Below are positions 1-6,184 of a DNA stretch of 8,037 bases, in pieces. The DNA lies in contig JBBAGE010000113.1 of assembly GCA_041655055.1 (NCBI GenBank), positions 1-8,037 on the forward strand, written 5' to 3'. Numbering within the stretch: the first letter of the stretch is position 1; each line of letters opens with the position of its first letter. The notes under the pieces were generated by a model. That model made no database searches. It had not been told where the DNA came from and was given only the letters and a program-made list of their open reading frames with translations. The position numbers and the translations under genes were made by a program. This DNA is from JBBAGE01 sp041655055 (GTDB taxonomy: Bacteria; Pseudomonadota; Alphaproteobacteria; Rhodobacterales; Rhodobacteraceae).

Positions 1-915
1 GACCAGCCTTGTGCGAAACATGGCGGGTGATATCCCCAGCTCCAGCCAGGACATGATCGCCCCGCCCAAAAGCCCCATGATATTGGCAATCAGCCCCAGA
101 ATCGGCAGCATCAGCACCAGCGCCAGAATGCGCGGCACGAACAGCACCATGGCCGGATCAAGCCCCAGCGTGCGCATCGCGTCGATTTCCTCGCGCATTT
201 TCATCGCGCCGATCGTGGCGGTAAAGGCCGAGGCCGTGCGCCCCGCCACGATGATCGCGGTCAAAAGGATGCCCAGTTCGCGCAGCACGGAAATGGCGAT
301 CAGATCAACGACAAAGACCTCGGCCCCGAATTGGCGCAGTTGCGATGCGCCCTGAAACGCCAGCACAACCCCGATCAGGAAGGCCATCAGCGCCACGATG
401 GGCACCGCTTTCAGCCCCACTTCCTGACAGTGATGCACCAGCGATGTCAGCCGGAATTCGCGCGGGTGGATCAGCGCGCGCGCCAGCCGTGCCAGAAAAA
501 GCCCAAGAAAGCCAACCAGTTCCGCGCCAAAGCGCAGGCCCCCCATGATCGCGCGGCCCAGCGACTCCAGCCGGTCGGCCAGGCTGTGGCGGGCAGAGGC
601 GGCAGTATCGGGGGTGGGCAGGGCCTCTTGCACGCTGGCCATGACATCGCGGATACGCGCATCCTCGCCCGTGATGAACATCTGCCTGCCCGCTGCCGCA
701 ATCCGCGCGCGCAGGCTGCACAGCGCCCAGGCACCGGCGGTATCAAACGCGCTGACCTCTGCCAGATCGACATGGATATCGCCATCCCCCGGCAGCGCGG
801 ACAGGCGGCGATGCAGGCGGCTTACCTGCGCCAGGGTGATCGGGCCGCGTAGCGTCAGGGCAGCCCCATCCGCGCGGGTCTCGATCGTCAGGTCGGGATC
901 GGCGCTGTCGTTCAT
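1..915 (-). CDS. mlaE: MlaE-family lipid ABC transporter permease with N-terminal STAS domain (3' part missing)
   Basis: Inner-membrane permease of an Mla-type ABC transporter, the family that moves phospholipids between inner and outer membrane with an MlaF-like ATPase and an MlaD-like MCE protein. The reading frame is open from 915 to the left edge (305 residues visible), so the C-terminus and last membrane segments are cut off. Residues about 1-100 look like a STAS domain, with the motif VDLAEVSAFDTAGAWAL at 49-65; a linker follows, and the permease domain begins near 150. Hydrophobic segments lie at about 168-188, 202-224 and 255-288. The family signature region AGRTASAFTATIGAMK (224-239) followed by EEIDAMRTLGLDP is clear. 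STAS and MlaE fused in one chain is common in alphaproteobacteria (family knowledge). Start: two adjacent ATGs at 918 and 915 follow a GAGGG; 915 has the better spacing, though short. An in-frame ATG at 954 is also possible. The partner ATPase and MCE genes would lie further left. Confidence 0.9.
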   Translation of the reverse strand, partial: MNDSADPDLTIETRADGAALTLRGPITLAQVSRLHRRLSALPGDGDIHVDLAEVSAFDTAGAWALCSLRARIAAAGRQMFITGEDARIRDVMASVQEALPTPDTAASARHSLADRLESLGRAIMGGLRFGAELVGFLGLFLARLARALIHPREFRLTSLVHHCQEVGLKAVPIVALMAFLIGVVLAFQGASQLRQFGAEVFVVDLIAISVLRELGILLTAIIVAGRTASAFTATIGAMKMREEIDAMRTLGLDPAMVLFVPRILALVLMLPILGLIANIMGLLGGAIMSWLELGISPAMFRTRLV

Positions 916-1004
916 CATCCCTCGGGCGCGCGGCGGCGCAGCGTTTCTTTGCATCTGCCAATGTGTTAGCAAGCCCGCGCCGGTGCTGAAAGCCGAAAGC
1001 GCCG

Positions 1005-1032
1005 ATTGTAACACAAGGGCGGGGAATTTCAC
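1005..1032 (-). promoter_or_regulatory. Candidate promoter for the MlaE-type gene
   Basis: Read on the minus strand, GTGAAA (1032-1027) is a 4/6 match to a -35 box. It is followed after 16 bases by TACAAT (1010-1005), a 5/6 match to a -10 box preceded by an extended -10 TG. Transcription would start near 998, leaving a leader of about 80 bases to the 915 start, or about 45 to the 954 start. Predicted by eye only. Confidence 0.4.
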
Positions 1033-1041
1033 CCATCGGCT

Positions 1042-1069
1042 TTAACCTGACGCGCGCGCGCGATATATA
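1042..1069 (+). promoter_or_regulatory. Candidate promoter for the polyamine operon
   Basis: TTAACC (1042-1047) could serve as a -35 box and TATATA (1064-1069) as a -10 box, with a 16-base spacer. Both boxes match consensus at 4/6. The spacer is almost entirely an alternating CG run. The start of nspC lies about 20-25 bases below the expected transcription start and carries its own AAAGGG ribosome binding site (1085-1090, 7 bases before the ATG). The boxes are weak, so this is tentative. Confidence 0.3.
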
Positions 1070-1073
1070 CGCA
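1050..1073. repeat. Alternating purine-pyrimidine tract, (CG)6 followed by ATATATA
   Basis: Six CG dinucleotides in a row (1051-1062) are joined directly to ATATATA (1063-1069) and then CGCA. Two blocks of strict purine-pyrimidine alternation (1050-1062 and 1063-1073) are broken by a single G-A step. The tract sits between the two divergent genes and overlaps the candidate nspC promoter. The CG run is the kind of sequence known to favour Z-DNA under negative supercoiling; any role here is inference. Confidence 0.6.
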
Positions 1074-1097
1074 GTTCGCGCAACAAAGGGTGACCAG

Positions 1098-2195
1098 ATG
1101 ATCCAGACCCCATACTATCTGATCGACAAGTCCCGGCTTGTTCAGAACATGGAAAAAATCGCATGGCTGCGCGCGGCATCGGGGGCGAAATCGCTGCTGG
1201 CGCTGAAATGTTTTGCCACTTGGTCTGTGTTCGATCTGATGAGCGAATATATGGATGGCACCACATCGTCATCGCTTTACGAGGTGCGGTTGGGGCGTGA
1301 AAAGTTTCCCGGCGAAACCCATGCCTATTCGGTCGCCTGGGCCGATCACGAATTTGACGAGGTTTTGCGCAATTCCGACAAGGTGATTTTCAATTCGATC
1401 GGCCAGTTGGAACGCTTTGGCGCGCGTGCGGCCGGCCATGTGCGCGGTCTGCGGGTAAACCCGGGCGTTAGCAGTTCTGAATTCGATCTGGCCGATCCCG
1501 CGCGCCCGTTTTCGCGGCTGGGTGAACATGACCCGGCGCGCATTGCCGCGGTTGCCAATCAGATTTCCGGCCTGATGTTTCACAACAATTGCGAGAATGA
1601 AAATTTCGGTCTGTTCGATCAGATGCTGGATCACATCGAAACCCGCTTTGGCGCGGTGATCGGCCAGATGGACTGGATCAGCCTGGGCGGCGGTATCCAT
1701 TTCACCGGCGAAGGCTATCCGCTTGAGCGGCTGGCCGAACGGTTGCGCCGCTTTGCCGATACCTATGGTGTGCAGGTCTATCTTGAACCGGGCGAGGCGG
1801 CGATCACCGGCACGGCCACGCTTGAGGTGACGGTGCTTGATACGCTTTACAACGGCAAACATCTGGCAATCGTCGATAGCTCGATCGAGGCGCATATGCT
1901 TGATCTGCTGATCTACCGCGAAAACGCGCGGATCGAACCGAACCGGGGCGATCATGAATGGATGATTTGCGGGAAATCCTGTCTTGCGGGTGACATATTC
2001 GGCGAATACCGCTTTGAGGCGCCATTGAAACCCGGTGACAGATTATCGGTGCAGGACGCTGCCGGTTACACAATGGTCAAAAAGAACTGGTTCAATGGGG
2101 TCAAAATGCCGGCCATCGTGCTGCGCGAACTGGACGGGAGCCTGACACAGGTGCGCGATTTCGGTTATGACGATTTCGCCGCAGCTTTATCGTGA
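1098..2195 (+). CDS. nspC: Carboxynorspermidine / carboxyspermidine decarboxylase
   Basis: PLP-dependent decarboxylase of the alanine racemase / ornithine decarboxylase fold type III. It decarboxylates carboxynorspermidine or carboxyspermidine to norspermidine or spermidine in the cytoplasm. The 365 residues match the usual family length. Visible landmarks: PLP-binding lysine K37 in ALKCF; FHNNCEN at 161-167, typical of this subfamily; glycine-rich phosphate loop SLGGGIHF at 195-202; EPGEA at 230-234; catalytic cysteine region CGKSCLAGD at 291-299 (C295 the likely catalytic residue, D299 the substrate contact); and the PLP-side tyrosine in DAAGYTM (Y324). Start: ATG with AAAGGG seven bases upstream. 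It is followed after 29 bases by the synthase gene that makes its substrate, so the two form an operon. Whether the real product is spermidine or norspermidine depends on the diamine available and cannot be read from the sequence. Confidence 0.95.
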   Translation: MIQTPYYLIDKSRLVQNMEKIAWLRAASGAKSLLALKCFATWSVFDLMSEYMDGTTSSSLYEVRLGREKFPGETHAYSVAWADHEFDEVLRNSDKVIFNSIGQLERFGARAAGHVRGLRVNPGVSSSEFDLADPARPFSRLGEHDPARIAAVANQISGLMFHNNCENENFGLFDQMLDHIETRFGAVIGQMDWISLGGGIHFTGEGYPLERLAERLRRFADTYGVQVYLEPGEAAITGTATLEVTVLDTLYNGKHLAIVDSSIEAHMLDLLIYRENARIEPNRGDHEWMICGKSCLAGDIFGEYRFEAPLKPGDRLSVQDAAGYTMVKKNWFNGVKMPAIVLRELDGSLTQVRDFGYDDFAAALS

Positions 2196-2206
2196 ATCAT
2201 CGAAAC

Positions 2207-2211
2207 GGAGG
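2207..2211 (+). promoter_or_regulatory. Ribosome binding site with unusual spacing before the synthase gene
   Basis: A perfect GGAGG lies 13 bases before the ATG at 2225, longer than the usual 5-9. The in-frame GTG at 2192 lies before the site and overlaps the nspC stop codon, so it cannot use this site. A TTG at 2217, five bases after GGAGG, is in another frame and opens only TTG-AAG-AAA-TGA, whose stop overlaps the ATG. The ATG at 2225 is preferred because the protein then begins MKKNVLIIGAGG, right at the Rossmann fold. Confidence 0.65.
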
Positions 2212-2224
2212 AATCCTTGAAGAA

Positions 2225-3463
2225 ATGAAGAAAAACGTTCTCATCATCGGCGCCGGTGGCGTGGCTCAGGTCGTGGCGCATAAATGCGCGCAGAACAACG
2301 ATGTGCTGGGCGATATTCATATCGCATCGCGCACCGTATCGAAATGCGATGCGATTATCGATTCCGTCCGCCAGAAAGGCAGTTTGAAAAATGAGGGCGT
2401 TTTGAAATCGCATCAGGTCGATGCGATGGATAGCGATGCGGTGGCTGCCCTGATCCGCGACACGGGCGCGCAGATCGTGATCAACGTCGGCTCGGCCTTT
2501 GTCAACATGACGGTGCTCGAGGCCTGCATTCAGACCGGGGCCGCCTATCTCGATACTGCGATCCACGAAGATCCGGCCAAGATCTGCGAAACGCCGCCAT
2601 GGTATGGCAACTATGAATGGAAACGGCGCGAGCGCTGCGAACAGGCGGGCGTGACCGCCATTCTGGGCGCGGGCTTTGATCCGGGGGTGGTTAATGCCTA
2701 TGCCCGCTTGGGCGCGGATGAATTTGTGCAAAATGTCGAAAGCATTGATATCATCGATATCAATGCCGGCAGCCATGGCCATTGGTTTGCCACGAACTTT
2801 GACCCCGAGATCAATTTTCGCGAATTCACCGGCACTGTCTATAGCTGGCAGGGCGGCGTCTGGCAGGAAAACAAGATGTTCGAGGTGGGCAAGGAATGGG
2901 ATCTGCCGGTGGTGGGCACCCGCAAGGCCTATCTGACCGGGCATGATGAAATCCATTCGCTGTCATTTCGCTATCCCGAGGCCGATATCCGGTTCTGGAT
3001 GGGCTTTGGCGATCACTATATCAATGTGTTCACGGTGCTGAACAATCTGGGGCTGCTGTCCGAACAGCCGATCACCACCGCCGAAGGGGTCGAGGTCGTG
3101 CCGCTTAAGGTGGTGAAAGCCGTGCTGCCCGATCCGGCCAGCCTTGCGCCGAATTATACCGGCAAGACCTGTATCGGTTCGCTGGTCAAAGGCACCACGG
3201 ACGGCCAGCCCGCCGAGGTCTTTGTTTATAACATCGCCGATCACGAAGAAGCCTATGCCGAGGTCGGATCGCAGGGGATTTCCTATACCGCTGGCGTGCC
3301 GGTCGTGGCGGCGGCGCTTTTGGTGGCGCAGGGCGAATGGGATGTCGCGCGTATGGTCAATGTCGAAGATCTGGCGCCGCGGCCATTTCTGGAAATCCTT
3401 GACCGGCTGGGGCTGAAAACCTGGGTCCGCGATGGTGCGGGCGACCGGTTGTTGACCTATTGA
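2225..3463 (+). CDS. Carboxynorspermidine / carboxyspermidine synthase (saccharopine dehydrogenase family)
   Basis: NAD(P)H-dependent reductive condensation of a diamine (1,3-diaminopropane or putrescine) with L-aspartate semialdehyde, giving carboxynorspermidine or carboxyspermidine, the substrate of the decarboxylase just upstream. The 412-residue protein starts with a Rossmann nucleotide-binding motif, VLIIGAGGVAQVVAHK (5-20), followed by the second-strand stretch HIASRT (32-37). INVGSAF (86-92) and GAGFDPGVVNAYA (148-160) are characteristic of the saccharopine-dehydrogenase-like family. The central part, with SHGHWFATNFDPEINFREF (183-201), fits the catalytic domain of the CASDH branch better than that of true lysine-pathway saccharopine dehydrogenase, and the nspC neighbour strongly supports this. 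Start: the longer frame from GTG 2192 would add 11 residues with no Shine-Dalgarno of its own, so ATG 2225 is used. An intrinsic terminator follows six bases after the stop, so this is the last gene of the operon. No aminotransferase or diamine decarboxylase gene is adjacent, so the diamine comes from elsewhere. Confidence 0.93.
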   Translation: MKKNVLIIGAGGVAQVVAHKCAQNNDVLGDIHIASRTVSKCDAIIDSVRQKGSLKNEGVLKSHQVDAMDSDAVAALIRDTGAQIVINVGSAFVNMTVLEACIQTGAAYLDTAIHEDPAKICETPPWYGNYEWKRRERCEQAGVTAILGAGFDPGVVNAYARLGADEFVQNVESIDIIDINAGSHGHWFATNFDPEINFREFTGTVYSWQGGVWQENKMFEVGKEWDLPVVGTRKAYLTGHDEIHSLSFRYPEADIRFWMGFGDHYINVFTVLNNLGLLSEQPITTAEGVEVVPLKVVKAVLPDPASLAPNYTGKTCIGSLVKGTTDGQPAEVFVYNIADHEEAYAEVGSQGISYTAGVPVVAAALLVAQGEWDVARMVNVEDLAPRPFLEILDRLGLKTWVRDGAGDRLLTY

Positions 3464-3468
3464 TCCTG

Positions 3469-3498
3469 TGCCGGGGGCGCGATTGCCCCCGGCATTTT
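3469..3498 (+). terminator. Rho-independent terminator of the polyamine operon
   Basis: A perfect 10-base-pair stem, TGCCGGGGGC (3469-3478) with GCCCCCGGCA (3485-3494), encloses a six-base loop and is followed by TTTT (3495-3498). It begins six bases after the stop codon of the synthase gene. The T run is short, but the stem is very GC-rich. Confidence 0.88.
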
Positions 3499-3582
3499 CG
3501 GGGCTTTGGCGGTTTCGCTTGGCCGATGTCATGCTAAGCTGGCGGCGTAACTGTTTGCAGCGTAACGACATCCGAGGCCCCC

Positions 3583-6048
3583 GTGACCGATAACAGCCTT
3601 TCCGTTCAAACCCGTATCGATGCATCCGGCCTGCGCGCCTGTTGTGTGGCTGCCGATCTTGGATTTGCCACGACGGCGGATCTTGAACCCTTGCCCGAAA
3701 TGATCGGGCAGGAACGCGCGCTTGAGGCGATCGATTTCGCCGCCAGCATGCGCCACCGCCGGTTCAACCTTTTTGCCTATGGCCCCGAAGGCACGGGCCG
3801 CCATTCTGCGGTGTTGCGGATGTTGCACGAGGCGGCGGCCAAGCGCCCGGTGCCCTGCGACTGGGTTTATGTTCATAATTTCGACGCGCCCGATCATCCG
3901 CGCGCGGTATCCTTGCCGCAAGGCATGGGGCCAAAGCTGCGTGCGGCGATGGAAATGCTGGTCGATGATCTGGCCAGCGATATTCCCGCCCTGTTCGAAT
4001 CGGATGATTATCGCAGCCGCCGGGGCGCGATCGAACAGGATTTCGCCGGCCGGCAGGAACGCGCCTTTGCCGCATTGGATGAAAAGGCGCGGCAAAATGG
4101 CGTGGCAATCTTGCGGTCGCAAAAGGGGCTGGCCCTTGCGCCCCTGGTAGATGGCGAGGTTCTAAGCCCCGATGCCATCGCCAAGCTGGGTGATGATGAA
4201 CGCAATGCATTGCAGGCGCAGGTGACCAGCATCCAGCATGAACTGGAACAATTCCTGGCGCAAATGCCGCGGATCGAAAAGGAGCATCGCGCGCATGTCG
4301 GGCGGTTGCATTCGGAACTGGCGGAAAAAGCCGTCGATGCCGCCCTGTCCGAGATGATCGATGATATCGGCGAAATTGCGGCATTAGCGCATTATTTCAA
4401 AGCTTTGCGCGCCGATCTTGTGGAAAATGCTGAATTGTTTTTGCATGCGGGCAAGCGCGAAAACGACAGCGCCTTTCCGGTCAGCACCCAGCGCGTGCAT
4501 GCCGATCCGCCGTTTCGCCGCTATGCGGTCAATGTCATGGTCTCAAACCCGCAAGATGCCAAAGGCGCGCCGGTGGTGTTTGAAACCCTGCCGACGCTGG
4601 GCAATCTGACCGGGCGGATCGAACATGTGCAGACGATGGGCACGCTGGTCACGGATTTCACGCTGATCAAACCCGGGGCGCTGCACCGCGCGAACGGGGG
4701 CTATCTGGTGCTGGATGCGCGGCGTGTGCTGGGCGAACCGCTGGCCTGGGATGCGCTGAAACGCTGTCTGGAAACCGAGGCCGCGCATATCATCACGGCG
4801 GCCGAACGGCTCAGCGCCTTTGCCACCACTTCAATTGAGCCCGATCCAATCCCGCTGGATCTGCGGGTGGTGTTGGTGGGCGATCGTGGGCTGCATCTGC
4901 TTTTGGAACAATACGACCCGGATTTCAGTGAATTATTTCGCGTTGTGGCCGAATTTGGCGGCGATATGGTGCGCGATGCCGAAACCATGGGGCTTTTTGC
5001 CCGATTGGTAGCGCGGGTGGCCAGCACCGAAAACCTGCGCCCTGTTACCGCCGATGGCGCGGCGGCATTGATCGAGGCCGCGTCGCGCGAGGCGGGCGAT
5101 CAGCGCAAACTGTCGCTGCGGGTCAGTGTGTTGTGGGATATCTTGCGCGAAGCCGATCATCTGGCCGGGCGCGCCGGACTTGCGACGGTATCGGCCACCC
5201 AGATCGAGGCCGCCGAGCGTGCCGCCGAACGGCGCGCCGATCGTATCCGGATGCGGATGCAGGAAATGATCGCGCGCGATACGATCCTGATCGCCACATC
5301 GGGCGGCGCAGTCGGGCAGGTGAACGGGCTGTCGGTCACCAGCATCGGCGCGCAGCATTTCGGCTGGCCCGCGCGGATCACGGCCCGGGTAAGGATGGGC
5401 GCAGGACAGGTGGTCGATATCGAACGCGAGGTGAAACTCGGCGGTGCGATCCATTCCAAAGGGGTGCTGATCCTGTCGGGCTATCTCGCCACGCATTACG
5501 CGCCCGATATACCGCTCTCGCTTTGGGCAAGCCTTGTGTTTGAACAAAGCTATGGTGGCGTCGATGGTGACAGCGCCTCGGTGGCGGAACTTTGTGCGCT
5601 GATCTCGGCGCTGGCGGATGTGCCGCTGGATCAGGGGTTTGCCGTGACCGGTTCGATCAACCAGATGGGCGAAATCCAACCCGTCGGCGGCGTGAACGAA
5701 AAGATCGAGGGTTTTTTCGACGCCTGCAAGGCCCAGGGGCTGACGGGCGGGCAGGGGGTGCTGATCCCGCGGCGCAATGCCGAAAACCTGATGCTGCGCC
5801 GCGATGTGGTGGCAGCGGTGGCGGCGGGCCAATTCCATATCCATGCGGCATCCCATGTGGACGAAGCTTTGGCCCTGCTGACGGGCCAGCCGGTGGGCGC
5901 GCGGGGCGCGAATGGGCAATTTCCCCCCCGCAGCGTCAATGCCCGGGCCGAGGCGCGTTTGCGCGATTTCGCCCGCGCAAGGCGTGATTTTGGCCGCGCC
6001 GATCTGGCCGCCGTGGCCCGGCCCGATGGGGCAGGCCCGCCCGAATGA
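3583..6048 (+). CDS. Lon-like AAA+ protease (AAA_32 / Lon_C type, relative of E. coli YcbZ)
   Basis: Predicted cytoplasmic ATP-dependent serine protease of the Lon-related group, distinct from housekeeping Lon because it lacks the Lon N-terminal substrate domain. The protein has 821 residues, longer than E. coli YcbZ. Order: IGQERALEAIDFA (41-53); P-loop GPEGTGRHS (67-75); the family block DWVYVHNFDAPDHPRAVSLP (93-112); a long charged helical insert of about 145-290, probably coiled coil; HRANGGYLVLDARR (368-381), containing the Walker-B-like strand ending in D378; VVLVGDRGLHLLLEQYDPDF, a typical family block; and a Lon proteolytic domain of about 565-770. The catalytic dyad is intact: S664 in DGDSAS and K707 in GGVNEKIEG, 43 residues apart as in E. 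coli Lon (S679/K722). The P-loop has Arg73 where Walker A normally has Lys. The C-terminal 50 residues are Arg/Pro-rich without a recognised domain. Start: GTG, with GAGG five bases upstream. It stands alone between a terminator and gdhA. Substrates are unknown. Confidence 0.9.
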   Translation: MTDNSLSVQTRIDASGLRACCVAADLGFATTADLEPLPEMIGQERALEAIDFAASMRHRRFNLFAYGPEGTGRHSAVLRMLHEAAAKRPVPCDWVYVHNFDAPDHPRAVSLPQGMGPKLRAAMEMLVDDLASDIPALFESDDYRSRRGAIEQDFAGRQERAFAALDEKARQNGVAILRSQKGLALAPLVDGEVLSPDAIAKLGDDERNALQAQVTSIQHELEQFLAQMPRIEKEHRAHVGRLHSELAEKAVDAALSEMIDDIGEIAALAHYFKALRADLVENAELFLHAGKRENDSAFPVSTQRVHADPPFRRYAVNVMVSNPQDAKGAPVVFETLPTLGNLTGRIEHVQTMGTLVTDFTLIKPGALHRANGGYLVLDARRVLGEPLAWDALKRCLETEAAHIITAAERLSAFATTSIEPDPIPLDLRVVLVGDRGLHLLLEQYDPDFSELFRVVAEFGGDMVRDAETMGLFARLVARVASTENLRPVTADGAAALIEAASREAGDQRKLSLRVSVLWDILREADHLAGRAGLATVSATQIEAAERAAERRADRIRMRMQEMIARDTILIATSGGAVGQVNGLSVTSIGAQHFGWPARITARVRMGAGQVVDIEREVKLGGAIHSKGVLILSGYLATHYAPDIPLSLWASLVFEQSYGGVDGDSASVAELCALISALADVPLDQGFAVTGSINQMGEIQPVGGVNEKIEGFFDACKAQGLTGGQGVLIPRRNAENLMLRRDVVAAVAAGQFHIHAASHVDEALALLTGQPVGARGANGQFPPRSVNARAEARLRDFARARRDFGRADLAAVARPDGAGPPE

Positions 6049-6049
6049 C

Positions 6050-6066
6050 TGCGGCACAGCGCCGCA
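6050..6066. other. Small GC hairpin after the protease gene
   Basis: TGCGGC (6050-6055) pairs with GCCGCA (6061-6066) around a five-base loop, two bases after the protease stop codon. On the plus strand it is followed by AAAA rather than a T run, so it is not a canonical intrinsic terminator for the protease transcript. It might stabilise the mRNA end or be chance. Confidence 0.35.
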
Positions 6067-6173
6067 AAACCCGGGGTAAAATTCGCGATGCGGCGATTAA
6101 TTGTTCAATCCTGACCACTTTTACGTTATTGGCGGCCCATTAAACAGAAATGACAGGCTGTAAAAGCCGTAGT

Positions 6174-6178
6174 GGAGG
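6174..6178 (+). promoter_or_regulatory. gdhA: Ribosome binding site that points to a TTG start for gdhA
   Basis: GGAGG ends at 6178 and directly touches the ATG at 6179, leaving no spacer, so it cannot serve that ATG well. The in-frame TTG at 6185 lies six bases downstream, an ideal distance. An in-frame TAG at 6170-6172 rules out any earlier start. Confidence 0.6.
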
Positions 6179-6184
6179 ATGAAT

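Noticed and set aside
996..1040. Inverted match GCCGAT (1001-1006) and ATCGGC (1035-1040) upstream of nspC.
   Set aside because: Arms of six bases with a 28-base gap are expected by chance in GC-rich DNA, and it overlaps the predicted minus-strand promoter without operator-like symmetry.
1269..1955. A 228-codon minus-strand open frame inside nspC.
   Set aside because: It is fully covered by a well-conserved PLP decarboxylase on the other strand; there is no ribosome binding site or domain evidence.
3499..3582. Possible promoter between the operon terminator and the protease gene.
   Set aside because: Tested pairs such as TTGGCC with downstream hexamers fail on spacing or match. A promoter must exist after the terminator, but I cannot place it.
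4933..6057. A 374-codon open frame on the minus strand opposite the protease gene.
   Set aside because: It lies almost wholly opposite the Lon-like protease, which has clear domain motifs. High-GC coding DNA routinely leaves long antisense frames open, and the translation shows no recognisable domain.
6067..6173. Possible promoter or leader structure for gdhA in an AT-richer stretch.
   Set aside because: Candidate boxes (TTGTTC, CTGACC, TTTACG) have no good -10 at 16-18 bases, so none is called.
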